From positions 21,133 to 85,132 of the forward strand of contig CAJNOJ010000361.1 in NCBI GenBank assembly GCA_905250025.1: a DNA stretch of 64,000 nucleotides, given 5' to 3'. Both the position numbers and the translations under genes were made by a program. Below the pieces are notes generated by a model. The model was not told where the DNA came from and searched no databases. It saw only the letters and a list, made by a program, of their open reading frames with translations. The stretch is from Adineta ricciae. Its lineage: Eukaryota; Rotifera; Eurotatoria; Adinetida; Adinetidae. Below, in pieces: positions 22,937 through 34,727 of the stretch (positions within the stretch are counted from its first letter, which is position 1; each line of letters starts with the position of its first letter).

Positions 22937-23200
22937 TCACAAATCACTCTCTAAGGCATCCTCAAGATCGTGCAAAGGTACTGATCTGTTAGTAAGTATA
23001 ACTGGAATCTTTGTGTCAGCAGTAATCCCATAAGACTCAAATGTACGATTGCTGTCCATGTTATAATAGCCAACTTTAAGACTATGATGATGCACGGCCA
23101 ACCACTCAGAAGCAAGCAGTTTCAACTTAAGGACTTTCTCACCAGGTTCGATTTCGAAGATCTTAGTTCGACCAGTTAATAATATAGCAGTGATTTTCAT
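22937..23200 (-). CDS. Small ubiquitin-like protein, B copy 1
   Basis: A single-exon 87-aa protein starting MKITAILLTGRTKIFEIEPG. Strand order and spacing match the A-type proteins (2064, 16126): a ubiquitin-like hairpin, then LKLLASEWLAV, then FESYGI...IPVIL. The C-terminus is acidic (LEDALESDL) and lacks Gly-Gly. B copy 2 at 31787 is five residues shorter at the end. Confidence 0.7.
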   Translation of the reverse strand: MKITAILLTGRTKIFEIEPGEKVLKLKLLASEWLAVHHHSLKVGYYNMDSNRTFESYGITADTKIPVILTNRSVPLHDLEDALESDL

Positions 23201-24432
23201 TCTGTTGAAAAGAACAAGAGAATGAATTCGAAAAATATTCCATCGAAATCTATGTTGGATTTTTCTTTTTCTAACCGTTGCACTGCTGTTGACTTATGAT
23301 AAAGACTCAATCTTTTCTTTTTCCTGTTTATTACAATATACTCTTTACGACATTTTCACGCGATTTTAAGAACGAAAATGTGCGCTTTCTTACGCATATA
23401 AACGCATTCTTTTGACTGATTTTGTCTCTCGGAATATATAATCCTCGCAACATCTATCGTTGCTTTTGTGAAAAGGAAGAAAAAAGTTTTTCTTTTCTTG
23501 TCACTTTATACTATTGACGAATAATGAATCATTTTCTTGTCTGAGCAACCATCACTACGATCGAGATAACATAAAAACATGATGTACATATTACTTTTAG
23601 TACACTTGATCTAACCATCTACGTAAAACAAGCAAAGCGAGAACTCTGCCTTCTATTTTGTTTTACACTGATGAAAATCTCGTCATTTTTACGCGTAGCT
23701 CGGATAAGTGCATGTTCAGAAACATTTGACGATGTGTGAGATTGTCATTGAGAGCACAAAACTTGATTTTAGATCAATTGAAACCTACTTCCAACAATCG
23801 AGATGCTCCATTCTAACCAGACAACAACCATACTCGCAACATCCCAGGAACCAATGGATATAGTGAGGATGCGTTGCTTGTCATCATAACAATGAATATT
23901 CAAGGTTCTGATGACCTTGTGATTCCTGTATGGAGCAGTGATGATTTCGAAGAGAGTGAAGATGATTACACCGATCTGATTCTATGTGAGGTCCTTTTTG
24001 GGTGTAAGAATGCATGCTTGGTTTGTATATGTATTACATTGAATAAAATATTTTACTAGTCAAGAGCATATCGCTATAATATCCTTGCTCATCGTAAAAC
24101 TCGAGTAAAAAATAGTTAATTTCAGCTCCAAAATCCCTTCAAATTAACGCATGAAAGTTAAAACAAATTTTTTCTTCGTAACTTCTTGAATACTTCTATA
24201 ATTTCAATAAACATACAGAACGTCATTTATTCACTTTTTTCTTACATGTGATGTCACTCTCTTTCTTTCCTGTCGAGTACTATTGCGTTGACTTTCTTCC
24301 TTTCTACACAGTACGACGTCATTCACACAGCTATTCCTGCATACATAGTGTTTTGTCGTTGACCCTTTTCTCGTGGTGAAGTACGATGTCGTTGAACTCG
24401 TTTTCTTCTTGATTATTTATGTTCTCCATGAG
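23201..24432. other. Intergenic
   Basis: No gene supported; the 61-codon ORF at 23874 is broken by substitutions in copy 2. It contains the upstream region of the aldo/keto reductase gene. Confidence 0.45.
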
Positions 24433-24445
24433 TATATATATATAT
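24433..24445 (+). promoter_or_regulatory. TATA-like tract of the aldo/keto reductase gene, copy 1
   Basis: An alternating TATATATATATAT run about 70 bp before the ATG, conserved at the same place in copy 2 (33122-33134). Confidence 0.45.
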
Positions 24446-24515
24446 GAGATGTTTTCACCAATAACATTTCTCATTACAAATCATCTTCTATTTTCATCTT
24501 GTTGTGAAAGTAAAA

Positions 24516-25615
24516 ATGTGTACTCAACAATTGGTACCTAAACGTCAGTTAGGTAAAAATGGTCCATTTGTATCAGCTATTGGTTTTGGTATGATGGGTT
24601 TATCAGGAACTTATGGAGCATTTCCTACTGATGAAGAACGTTTCAAAATTCTTGATCAAGCCATCGAACTTGGATGTACTCACTTCGATACTTCTGATAT
24701 TTATGGTGATAGTGAAGATTTATTGGGAAAATATTTCACAAAATATCCTCAACAACGTGAAAAGGTTAGTTAAAAAATAGAAATGAATAAAGCTATTCAT
24801 CAGCCATATGAATATTTATAACATAGGTATTTCTTGCAACAAAATTTGCATTAATTATAAATGCAGACAGATCATTCGGTGTTCGAAATGATGCTGAATA
24901 TGTTCGTCAAGCTATCGAGAAAAGTTTAAATCGTCTTCAACTTGATTACGTTGATATTTATTATGTTCATTCAATTGATTCAAAAGTTCCCATTGAAGAA
25001 GCAATAACTGTCTTAAAAGAACTTGTTGAAAACGGCAAAATCAAATATATTGGTTTATCCGAATGCTCAAGTGATACAATTCGACGTGCATCAAAAATTC
25101 ATCAAATATCTGCAGTACAAATTGAATATTCACCATTTAGTTTAGATATTGAAAAGCCAGAAATAGATATTTTAAAAACTTGTCAAGAACTCGGAATAGC
25201 AGTGGTTTGTGGTTCACCATTAGGTCGTGGAATATTAGCTGGACAGATTAAAAGTCATGATGATCTCGAACCAAATGACATTCGTCGATTATTACCAAGA
25301 TTTTCGAAAGAAAATTTTCCAAAAAATCTTCAAGTAGTGGAACTATTGAATAAAATTGCAAAGAAAAAAAATTGCACGACAGCTCAATTAACATTGGCAT
25401 GGACACTTGCACAAGGCAAAGAATTTTTTGTTATACCAGGTACAAAAAGAATCAAAACGTTGGAAGAAAATGTCGGTGCAGCAAATGTGAAATTGACGGA
25501 AGAAGAAATCCGAGAAATCCGTGAAGTTTGCGAAAATGCAGATATATGTGGAGGTCGTCTTCCAGAAAAATTTGCTCATATGGCATTTGGTAATTCAGCA
25601 CCTTTGAAAAATTGA
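24516..25615 (+). CDS. Aldo/keto reductase (AKR13/YakC-like), copy 1
   Basis: Exons 24516-24764 and 24827-25615 give 345 aa. The family reduces carbonyls with NADPH in a TIM barrel. The catalytic tetrad is visible: Asp58 and Tyr63 in FDTSDIYG, Lys89 in FLATKFA, His131 in YYVHSID. The C-terminal cofactor segment VIPGTKRIKTLEEN is intact. The ATG at 24516 is used; a GTG four codons earlier is in frame but not needed. Closest by motif are the AKR13-type enzymes of bacteria, fungi and plants, so transfer is possible, but a phylogeny would be needed. The substrate is unknown. Confidence 0.9.
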
Positions 25616-25923
25616 ACTTATTTTATTCATTTTAATTTGTTTGTGTATTCACATTGTATTGATTGATCTCACACCTTCATGAAATAAAAAAATACGAATT
25701 TAATGTTCGTTTTTTACCATTTATATAAATACGGGAACTTCGGATTCTATTCGACAGCTAGGTTTAATACAAAAAGATGTATGAAACAATTTAGATAAGT
25801 ATTTATCAGAGTGAATTATATAGAAAATTTTATGAATGTTCTTTTTAGGTATCATTTTCAGTATGTATTGGATCGATCGGAATATATTTTATTATGATGA
25901 TTTCGAGAGCGGTATGACCAGCC

Positions 25924-26310
25924 AGCTGTACTAGCAGAAGAAATTCCGTACTGTTCGTTTCGTTTTTTGCTGTTCGAATAAGTCTAACACCAGATTAGTC
26001 AACGGGTCGTTTTTACATGAATTCGTTTGAAGAAGAATCTCCTAGCTAAATTCTAGGATATATCCTGTGTTCGTGTTATTTTCAAATTTCAACTAACAAA
26101 AAATGTGACTTTTGAAATCTAAAAAAAATGACGTTTTTTATAAAGCAACAGCTTTTGTTAGTTGAAACTTGAAGACGACAAATAACACGAATACAGGATA
26201 TATCTTAGAATGTAACCAGGACATCCTTCTTTAAGCTAATCTAGTGTCAGGCTTATTCGAACAGCAAGAACTGAAAAAAAGCGTTGCTGAATTTCTTCCG
26301 CTAACAAAGC
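25924..26310. mobile_element. Foldback (inverted-repeat) element, about 390 bp
   Basis: Long imperfect inverted arms: 25924-26112 pairs with 26153-26310. Matching segments include gctgttcgaataag with its complement near 26250, and ggatatatcctgtgttcg against its complement near 26200. No ORF is present. The structure fits a MITE or foldback element; target-site duplication could not be fixed. The block B copy 2 version (34515-34727) has lost most of the left arm. Confidence 0.7.
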
Positions 26311-27100
26311 TGGACTTTATGATCTTTTTGAATTCAAAATGAAGCTTGTTTTTGACACATCTACGGATATATGGATCTAAACATAACACTGATCTTTACT
26401 CGACAAAAAATACAGCCAATTTCTTGCGTTTACTGACCTCTACTATACTATCACACGATTTCACTCATCTCATTGATAGGCAACTACTCATACTTAAACT
26501 TCTGCCTTTATTGAACTTGTATCATTGCTTACTGACACTGATCTAATGATTCTATATGAATATATCTATCTATCTGAGATGTTTATCTTGGCAAAAGTTC
26601 AAATTCGAACTTTTATCGTTTTCTTTGAAGCATGAGATTCTTGAGAGAGATTTTTCTGAAATGTATTACATCGAAAATGTCATAGCTCTGCTAAAACTCA
26701 CTATTATAACTCTAAAGGCTTTTAGTTAATCAACAACAATAATAAACAATTCTATCAATTATATGAAGCTTATTAAATACTGTTCGTTTGCTGTTGAATT
26801 AAAGAAAGGCAAACAGTGTGATCGTAAATTTTCAAGAAAGAAAGAATGACACTCACTCTAAATCCTGTAGAGGACATCAGCTCAAAGTCATTTTAACTTG
26901 AACAAAATTTTCATCATATAAAGATTATATTTTGCTCAAAGTATTTTTGTTATTTAGGAATAGATTTATGAAACGTTTTAGGTCACAAATAACGTCATTT
27001 GACTTGACTTCATTCTTTAATAAAAGGTTGGAGAGAATTTCTTTTTTTCTTCGTATCAAGAATTCTGATTGTAAACTCAGTTGCACTAATACGGGTCACA
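26311..27100. other. Intergenic upstream of the truncated receptor
   Basis: No gene supported. Homologous to 34728-35697, with copy-specific indels. Confidence 0.45.
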
Positions 27101-27555
27101 ATGTCATCATTAGTGAATCTACTCGACAAAATATCCGAACAAATCAATATTATTGTAGGAATCGCATTTTTCGTTTTGGGTTTCATTGGTAATATTTGTA
27201 ATCTTTTGATATTTTCATCGATTTTGAAGACAAAGTTATTTCCACCAAGTCCAGCACGTCTTTATATTTTAACAGGTTCAATAGCGAATTTTATTTATGT
27301 TTCCTATTTATTATTAACTCGTATATTAATATCAGCATTTTTCATTCCATTAACAGATACAATAAGTTTCATTTGTAAAACACGTTTTTATATCGGTCAA
27401 GTTTGTATGTTTGTATCATTATATACAACATGTTTAGCAACAATTGATCAATATTTTCTGACAAATCGATCAGTACGAATTCGTCAATTAAGTCGATTAT
27501 CATTAGCAAGACGAATTTTATTTCCTTTAATTATTCTTTGGATTGTAATGAATAT
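27101..27555 (+). CDS. 7TM receptor, copy 1, cut at an assembly N (5' part only)
   Basis: The first 151 codons match the intact receptor at 35698 almost perfectly, covering TM1 to TM4 (GNICNLLIF in TM1, CLATIDQYF at the end of TM3). The reading ends at the N at 27556, exactly where the sequence switches to the antisense of the mucin repeat. The computed continuation full of VVV/VSV is not receptor sequence. Whether a complete second receptor exists cannot be told from this assembly. Confidence 0.8.
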
Positions 27556-27556
27556 N
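27556..27556. other. Single-N scaffold join
   Basis: One N separates the middle of a receptor gene from the middle of a Thr-rich minisatellite. Both sides match longer, continuous genes elsewhere in the window (36150 and 18200-19065). Confidence 0.9.
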
Positions 27557-29259
27557 TCCGTGGTTGTAGTGGTGTCGGTGGTGGTAGTGGTGTCTGTAGT
27601 GGTACTAGTATCCGTGGTGGTACTAGTATCCGTGGTTGTAGTGGTGTCGGTGGTGGTACTAGTATCCGTGGTTGTAGTGGTGTCGGTGGTGGTACTAGTA
27701 TCCGTGGTTGTAGTGGTGTCGGTGGTGGTGCTCGTATCCGTGGTGGTACTAGTGTCGGTGGTTGTGGTGGTGTCGGTGGTGGTAGTAGTGTCCGTGGTGG
27801 TGCTCGTATCCGTGGTGGTACTAGTGTCGGTGGTTGTGCTCGTATCCGTGGTGGTACTAGTGTCGGTGGTTGTGGTGGTGTCGGTGGTGGTAGTAGTGTC
27901 CGTGGTGGTGCTGGTATCCGTGCTTGTACTAGTATCTGTGGTGGTACTAGTATCTGTAGTGGTGCTGGTATCAGTGGTGGTACTGGTATCCGTGCTTGTA
28001 CTAGTATCTGTGGTGGTACTAGTGTCCGTGGTGGTGCTGGTATCCGTAGTTGTAGTTGTTGACGGACCAGGTGTGGTTGTGGGACCAGTGGTGGTGATGG
28101 TATCCGTAGTTGCAGTTGTTGACGGACCAGTGGCGGTTGTTGTTGGCGGGCCAGTGGTGGTGGGACTACTTGTTGTTATTGTTGACGATGCTGATGTCGT
28201 TGACGTAGAAACTGTTGCTACTATAGTTAGAAAACAATGTGAAGAAAGTCTGAAAGGAATATCTTCGAATTTAGAGGTTCATGCTGGTTAAAGCATGGGA
28301 AAAGAACGAGCGTTTCTCATATGAATTTTTATGCATTGTTCTCCCTACCTGGGGCCGGTTGATTGAAAGAACAAATTCGAAGTGGTGTTGTGATGGTGGT
28401 TCCATTGGCTAATTGAATTTTCAGTGATATCAAACCCGAGCTGAACACTGATTGAATGGTTGCTTGAATACTGCCTGAGCATTTTTGAATGCATTTATCA
28501 GTTTTACATTGAGACCCAGGGCACGAGTTAAGAAAAAACGTAACAAATAGCCTGGCCTTCCTTTTGCTAGTAGCTCGGATTCCACGTACTGTATTGTCAC
28601 AGGATAATTCGCTACTCAAGAGAAAGATTATATTGGACAAGATTTATAATCGAGGAACAAACCTTGTTTGACGTTTCTTCTTTCTTTTTTTTAGATTTTG
28701 AGTCGTCGTGCTCATAATATTGGCACTTATAACAGTCACTTCTTTCTTTTTATAACCAAGATAGTCATTGAACTGAAATGAAAATATTCAAATTAGAATC
28801 AAATCGTAAAGATTCTTCCAGTAATTACTTGTTGAGTTAACGAATCATAGTTTGTTAGTTGAACTGATGATCCATCGTCGTCAATATTGGTAGCAAACGA
28901 TGCAGTAAGTAATCTCACTATAATGCAAAATCAATTTAAAAACTTGTGGAATTCAAATAATTTTCATGTTCATACCTTTGTTATTCGTACTAACATTTAC
29001 GCCAGTACCTTTTGCTGGCAAATACACCGGAATCAACCCGAGCACAACCACTGCAGCAATTATGAACAAGACACCACCGAGACAAGCAGCAGCCAGACAA
29101 GGTACCCAAAGTGAATTTTGTCTAGACAATAAATTTTGACAGAGAAATGAAATAGCAACATATTGTATTTTCATACCCAGCTATTGATTGTGAAACTCCA
29201 TCGAGATTTTCAGTACGACGGTTCGTGAAATATGATCTAATAGTCGACAGAGACATCAT
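27557..29259 (-). CDS. Type II membrane mucin-like protein, copy 2, C-terminus missing
   Basis: Minus-strand exons 29259-29177, 29121-28976, 28917-28829, 28772-28663, 28614-28349 and 28220-27557 have exactly the lengths of copy 1 up to the last exon. The anchor, the basic run (KKRKKKRQT) and the six cysteines are kept. The Thr-rich tail has a different repeat arrangement and runs into the N at 27556 with no stop. The ATG at 29259 aligns with that of copy 1; a second ATG follows immediately. Confidence 0.75.
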
Positions 29260-31100
29260 TGTTTTTGGCAAATCCTAATGAACTTGACTTTTCCCTATGG
29301 AAAAAATTTTACGATCCCCATTTCATCATAGCAAAATCGTACTCACCTCGAATCTCTGTGTTAATGGTGTTGATTAGAAATAAAATAAATGGGTGAATAT
29401 CCATGTTTATATATAAATAGGTGCGTACTAGGAACATCAACACGCTTTTGACTGTCTCCCGCTTGTTTATGTCATGATTTGCAATTTTGCAATATCGGTA
29501 GTTTTTTGTACTTTGGATTTTTTTCTTCATCCGGAGTAATCCTATCCAATCGGAGGTTGTCTACGCGATAAATGAACATATGCACTCAAAAACCTCTCTT
29601 TTATCATATGTCAATTAATGTATTTTGTTTTTGTTCATCATCGAAGTTTAATAGCAATGAACGGAGTCGCGTGATGACGAGGATTTATTTACTACGAATA
29701 GAATAAGTGAAAAATTTCTGTGAAAATGACTTTGATTGAATAATTCTACTTTTATAAAGTAAATCTTCGTGCTCTGTAATAATTCACAAAAAAAGTTCTT
29801 AAGCGCTGTTATGAGCATAAAATGGTGAAGGTAATCAGAATAGTAATTAATTAATATATCGATAATTTGCACGTGATCACGTTAGTGTATATTTGTGATA
29901 TTTTTGTATATATTCTTTTGTTTTCTTTTTTTTCCTTCGTGTTATATGCTAGCGGAAGTAGTACTTCCTTTATCGGAGTGTCCTTGACGAATATTGTCAA
30001 TCACATCACTATTATTATGCCTAATTAAGGAGCGATATCATTCGTTTTAAAGAGTCATCCATTTTTTACAGTCATAAAAAGTGATTGAATTCAATTGAAT
30101 ATACGTCACTAAGTGGGAAATTTTTTTTCACCTGTACTTATAGATTGTCAGGTTTTGTATGACGGGGACGGCCCTTTACGTTATCTGATTTACGAATAAA
30201 CGTCGGGGTTACGATTTTATCTCTAGGAAGTTTTATTGCAAATTGTTCTATCGCAACAATGAATCACTTTCATAACACATTTCACTTTCGAACGAAATCC
30301 TCTCTAAGACTTGACTGTACATAGAAGTGTAACACATAGTAGGTAGAATCTGAGCTTGAAGAAGCTCTAGGGGATGAATCATACATTGTGTTCAGTTAGA
30401 AAACAACATCAGTAGAAATATCGAAGAAATTCACTGAATAGGGATACGAGATTTCGCTTTTTTAGTTGTTCATTATGTTTTGCATACAAGTGAAGCAATT
30501 CGTTGTTAATAGAGATGAAAGAAACCATTGTTCTACCGACATTCACATTATTTATCACATGGAAAAGATACAAAAAAAACATTTATTTTCAAAGCTAAGT
30601 ATACATCTATAATCGAAATATGGAAACATTCGTTGTCTCTTATCGTTGCATTTAAGAGACAGTTATTGCTATCACTTAAACGATTCAGATTTCGACGTGC
30701 CAGTTAGTCGACGTATCTATAGCAATGGATAACTACGGGAAGAAATCTGTATGGTGTGCGTTAACGATTGTGCACCAGTAAATTGTTTTCGATTGATTTT
30801 ATGAGTCATGTATAGCAAGGTTATCAAAATGGTGGAACTATCACACCATTTTACTGAGTGTTTTTTATGGAGATTGAGACGATTTTTTTAAATATGTAAT
30901 GTGAAATGAATATTATTTAAACAATCTGTTCTGGTTTCTTGTTCAGCTGGCACTGACTGGTCAGCGAATTGTAGTAACTCTGTTCCTGGATTTCCGTCAA
31001 ACGTACTTTTCCATAATCCATTTATGAAATCTATCCATGAAAATCCATGTACTAGGTATAAACTATTATTGTATTTACACATTTAGACTGCTCTGATACC
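29260..31100. other. Intergenic, conserved with copy 1
   Basis: No gene supported. It includes the probable mucin promoter near 29410 and a 64-codon minus ORF at 30888 that belongs to the decayed NHL-family relic or to noise. Confidence 0.45.
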
Positions 31101-31720
31101 CCGATTTCGACTTTTCAATTATGAGCCATCAAAACCTTTTCCCATTTATTTCTACATTACTACTATCAGGATTATTGACGAAATTAAATCTTGGTTCCAA
31201 GATCGTATTTGTATCATCAATGAATAATCCATAACGATCCCAAACTTTTGTCGATGTTGATCTGGCTGAATTTGTTCCGCAGCAAAGATTATCAAGCGAT
31301 TAAAATCATTCGATGAAATGATTTGACGATATTTAGTTAATAAACAATAAAGCGCATTTCTGTAGTCAACACACAGATCATCACATTCTTGACAAAATTT
31401 CACTCTTGAATGGAACAAACAGCAACACTAATGAGCATTTCGCGAAAAATCTTTACGCGATGTTTTAAAATATTTCGTCAGTAGAACAAGGAATGAATGT
31501 ATATGTCCGAAAATCGGATTCACTTTTAGGACGCGAAAAACCAAACACGTTGAATGTTGATTGGTCGGATAAGACTTTCATACGGAATGAAGACTATAGT
31601 GCTACAATCTGTTACAACATTGTCTGGCCATATTTCAAAAGATAAATAACGAATGAGTCTTGAATAGACAGAAATGTTTATTAACAATTGGATGACGCAT
31701 GTCATACGCGTGTAAAGTCA
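31100..31720 (-). pseudogene. Decayed NHL-family gene relic, copy 2
   Basis: An 88-codon minus ORF (31152-31418) reads FCQECDDLCVDYRNALYC, then QIISSNDFNRLIIFAAE. It lines up with CQQCFDIFVSENQTLYCS...QIISKSLINDGNHLIIVAG in the NHL-kelch gene at 57696. The preceding sequence (31430-31720) carries the same relic as 22560-22880 with frameshifts. No propeller repeats survive. Confidence 0.5.
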
Positions 31721-31786
31721 AAGAACAAACAAAATAGAAAACTAAAAATACGTGACATAGAAAGAGATGATTCACAAACCGCTTTC

Positions 31787-32035
31787 TTATGCATCCTCAA
31801 GATCGTGCAAAGGCACTGAATTGTGAGTAAGTATAACTGGAATTTTGGTGTCAGTAGTAATTCCATAAGACTCAAATGTACGATTGCTGTCCATGTAATA
31901 GTAGCCAACTTTAAGAGCACGGTGGTGCACGGCCAACCACTCAGAAGCAAGCAGTTTCAACTTAAGCACTTTCTCACCAGGTTCGATTTCGAAGATCTTC
32001 GTTCGACCAGTTAATAATATAGCAGTGATTTTCAT
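31787..32035 (-). CDS. Small ubiquitin-like protein, B copy 2
   Basis: 82 aa from the ATG at 32035. A longer open frame extends upstream to 32338, but homology to the other three members begins only at this Met. It differs from the gene at 22937 by a handful of residues and stops earlier, after LEDA. No Gly-Gly. Confidence 0.7.
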   Translation of the reverse strand: MKITAILLTGRTKIFEIEPGEKVLKLKLLASEWLAVHHRALKVGYYYMDSNRTFESYGITTDTKIPVILTHNSVPLHDLEDA

Positions 32036-33121
32036 TCTTTTGAAAACAACAGAAGAATGAATTAGAAAAATAATCCGTCGAAGTGTATGTTGGATTTTTT
32101 CTTTTTCCAACCGTTGCAATGCTGTTGACTTATGATAAAGACACAGTCTTTTCTTTTTCCCGTGTATCACAATTATACTGTTTACGACATTTTCACGCGA
32201 TTTTAAGAAAGAAAATGTGCGCTGTCTTATGCGTATTAATCCATTTCCTTTACTGATCTTGTCCAAGCAACCATCACTACGATCGAGATAACATAAAAAC
32301 ATTGTGCATATTGCTTTTAGTAAACTTGATCTGACCATCTACGCAGAACTCTGCCTTCTATTTTGTTTTACACTAATGAAAATCTCGCCATTTTTACGCG
32401 TAGCTTGGATAAGTGCATGTTCAGAAACATTTGACGACGTGTGAGATGGAGATTGAGAGCGCAAAACTTGATTTCAGATCAATTGAAACCTACTTCCAAC
32501 AATCGAGATGCTCAATTCTAACCAGACAACATCCCAGGAACCAATGGATATAGTGAGGATGCATTGCTTGTCATCATAAAGATGAATATTCCACGTTCTG
32601 ATGACCTTGTAATTCCTGTATAGAGCTGTGATGATTTTGAAGAGGGTGAAGATGATTACACCGATTTGATTCGATGTGAGGTCTTTTTTCGGTGTAAAAA
32701 TGCATGCTTGATTTGTATATGTATTAGATTGAATTTAATATTTTACTAGTCAGGAACATATCGCTATAATATCCTTGCTCATCGTAAAACTCGAGTAAAA
32801 TATAGTTAATTTCAGCTCCAAAATTCCTTCAAATTGATGCATGAAAGTTAAAGCAATTTTTTCTTCGTAATTTCTTGAATGCTGCTATAGTTTCAATAAA
32901 CATATAGAACGTCATTTATTCGCTTTTTTGTTACACGTGCTGTCACTCTCTTTCTTTCCTGTCGAGTACTATTGCGTTGACTTTCTTCTTTTCTACACAG
33001 TACGACATCATTCACACAGCCATTCCTGCATACATAGTGTTTTGTCGTTGACCCTTTTCTCTCTGTGAAGTACGATGTCGTTGAACTTGTTTTCTTCCTG
33101 ATTATTTATGTTCTCCATGAG
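32036..33121. other. Intergenic
   Basis: Homologous to 23201-24432; no gene seen. Confidence 0.45.
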
Positions 33122-33134
33122 TATATATATATAT
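33122..33134 (+). promoter_or_regulatory. TATA-like tract of the aldo/keto reductase gene, copy 2
   Basis: Alternating TA run in the same position as at 24433. Confidence 0.45.
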
Positions 33135-33206
33135 GAGATGATTCCACCATAATAACATTTACCATTACAAATCATCGTCTATTTCCATCTTGTTGTGAAA
33201 GTAAAA

Positions 33207-34305
33207 ATGTGTACTCAACAATTAATACCTAAACGTCAGTTAGGTAAAAGTGGCCCATTAGTATCAGCTATTGGTTTTGGTATGATGGGTCTATCAGGAA
33301 CTTATGGAGCATTTCCTTCTGATGAAGAACGTTTCAAAATTCTTGATCAAGCTATCGAACTTGGATGTACTCACTTCGATACTTCTGATATTTATGGTGA
33401 TAGTGAAGATTTATTGGGAAAATATTTCAAAAAATATCCTCAACAACGTGAAAAGGTTAGTTAAAAATATAAACGAATAAAACTATTCATCATTCGTATG
33501 AATATTTATTACATAGATATTTCTTGCAACAAAATTTGCATTGATTATAAATTCAGACAGATCATTTGGCGTTCGAAATGATGGTGAATATGTTCGTCAA
33601 GCTATCGAGAAAAGTTTAAATCGACTTCAACTTGATTATGTTGATCTTTATTATGTTCATTCAATTGATTCAAAAGTTCCCATTGAAGAAGCAATAACTG
33701 TCTTAAAAGAACTCGTTCAAAACGGCAAAATCAAATATATTGGTTTATCAGAATGTTCAAGTGATACAATTCGACGTGCATCAAAAATTCATCAAATATC
33801 TGCAGTACAAATTGAATATTCACCATTTAGTTTAGATATTGAAAAGTCAGAAATAGATATTTTAAAAACTTGTCAAGAACTCGGAATAGCAGTGGTTTGT
33901 GGTTCGCCATTAGGTCGTGGAATATTAACTGGACAGATTAAAAGTCATGATGATCTCGAACCAAATGACATTCGTCGATTATTACCAAGATTTTCGAAAG
34001 AAAATTTTCCAAAAAATCTTCAAGTAGTGGAACTATTGAACAAAATTGCAAAGAAAAAAAATTGCACAACAGCTCAATTAACATTGGCATGGACACTTGC
34101 ACAAGGCGAAGAATTTTTTGTTATACCAGGTACGAAAAGAATCAAAACATTAGAAGAAAATGCCAATGCAGCAAATGTGAAATTGACAGAAGAAGAAATA
34201 CGAGAAATCCGAGAAGTTTGTGAAAATGCAGATATATGTGGAGGTCGTCTGCCAGAAAAATTTGCTCATATGGCATTTGGTAATTCAGCACCTTTGAAAA
34301 ATTGA
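33207..34305 (+). CDS. Aldo/keto reductase (AKR13/YakC-like), copy 2
   Basis: Exons 33207-33455 and 33517-34305, 345 aa. The catalytic residues (Asp58, Tyr63, Lys89, His131) are all kept. It differs from copy 1 at scattered positions (for example KNGPF to KSGPL, IYYVH to LYYVH). Both genes appear functional. Confidence 0.9.
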
Positions 34306-34514
34306 ACTTATTTTATTCATTTCAATTTGATTGTGTATTCACATTGTATTGATTGATCTCACACCTCCACAAAATAAAAATAAAATACGAATTTAATGTT
34401 CGTTTTTTACAATTTATATACATACGGGAACTTCGGATTCTATTCGACAGCTATATCAGACTGAATTATATAGAAAATTTTATGAATCTTCTTTTTAGGT
34501 GTGATCATTAGTAT

Positions 34515-34727
34515 GAATAAGTCTGACATCAGATTAGTCAACGGGTCGTTTTTTAAAAGCAGCAGCTTTTGTTAGTTGAAACTTGAAAACGACAAATAAC
34601 ACGAATACAGGATATCCTTCTTTAAACTAATGCATGTCAAGACGACTCGTTCACTAATCTGATGTCACGCTTATTCGAACAGCAAAAACTTTAAAAAGCG
34701 TTGTTGAATTCTTCCGCTAACAGAGCT
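34515..34727. mobile_element. Deleted copy of the foldback element
   Basis: It retains the right arm and a short part of the left arm (ataagtctgacatcagatta) of the element at 25924; the left arm and loop are mostly gone. The deletion is specific to this copy. Confidence 0.55.

Noticed and set aside
27101-28291. A 396-codon ORF fusing a receptor to a Val-rich tail
   Set aside because: It crosses an N and changes from receptor sequence to the antisense of the mucin repeat at that base; not one gene.
32036-32338. A 101-residue N-terminal extension of the ubiquitin-like B copy 2
   Set aside because: The extension is absent from the other three family members and homology begins at the internal Met.
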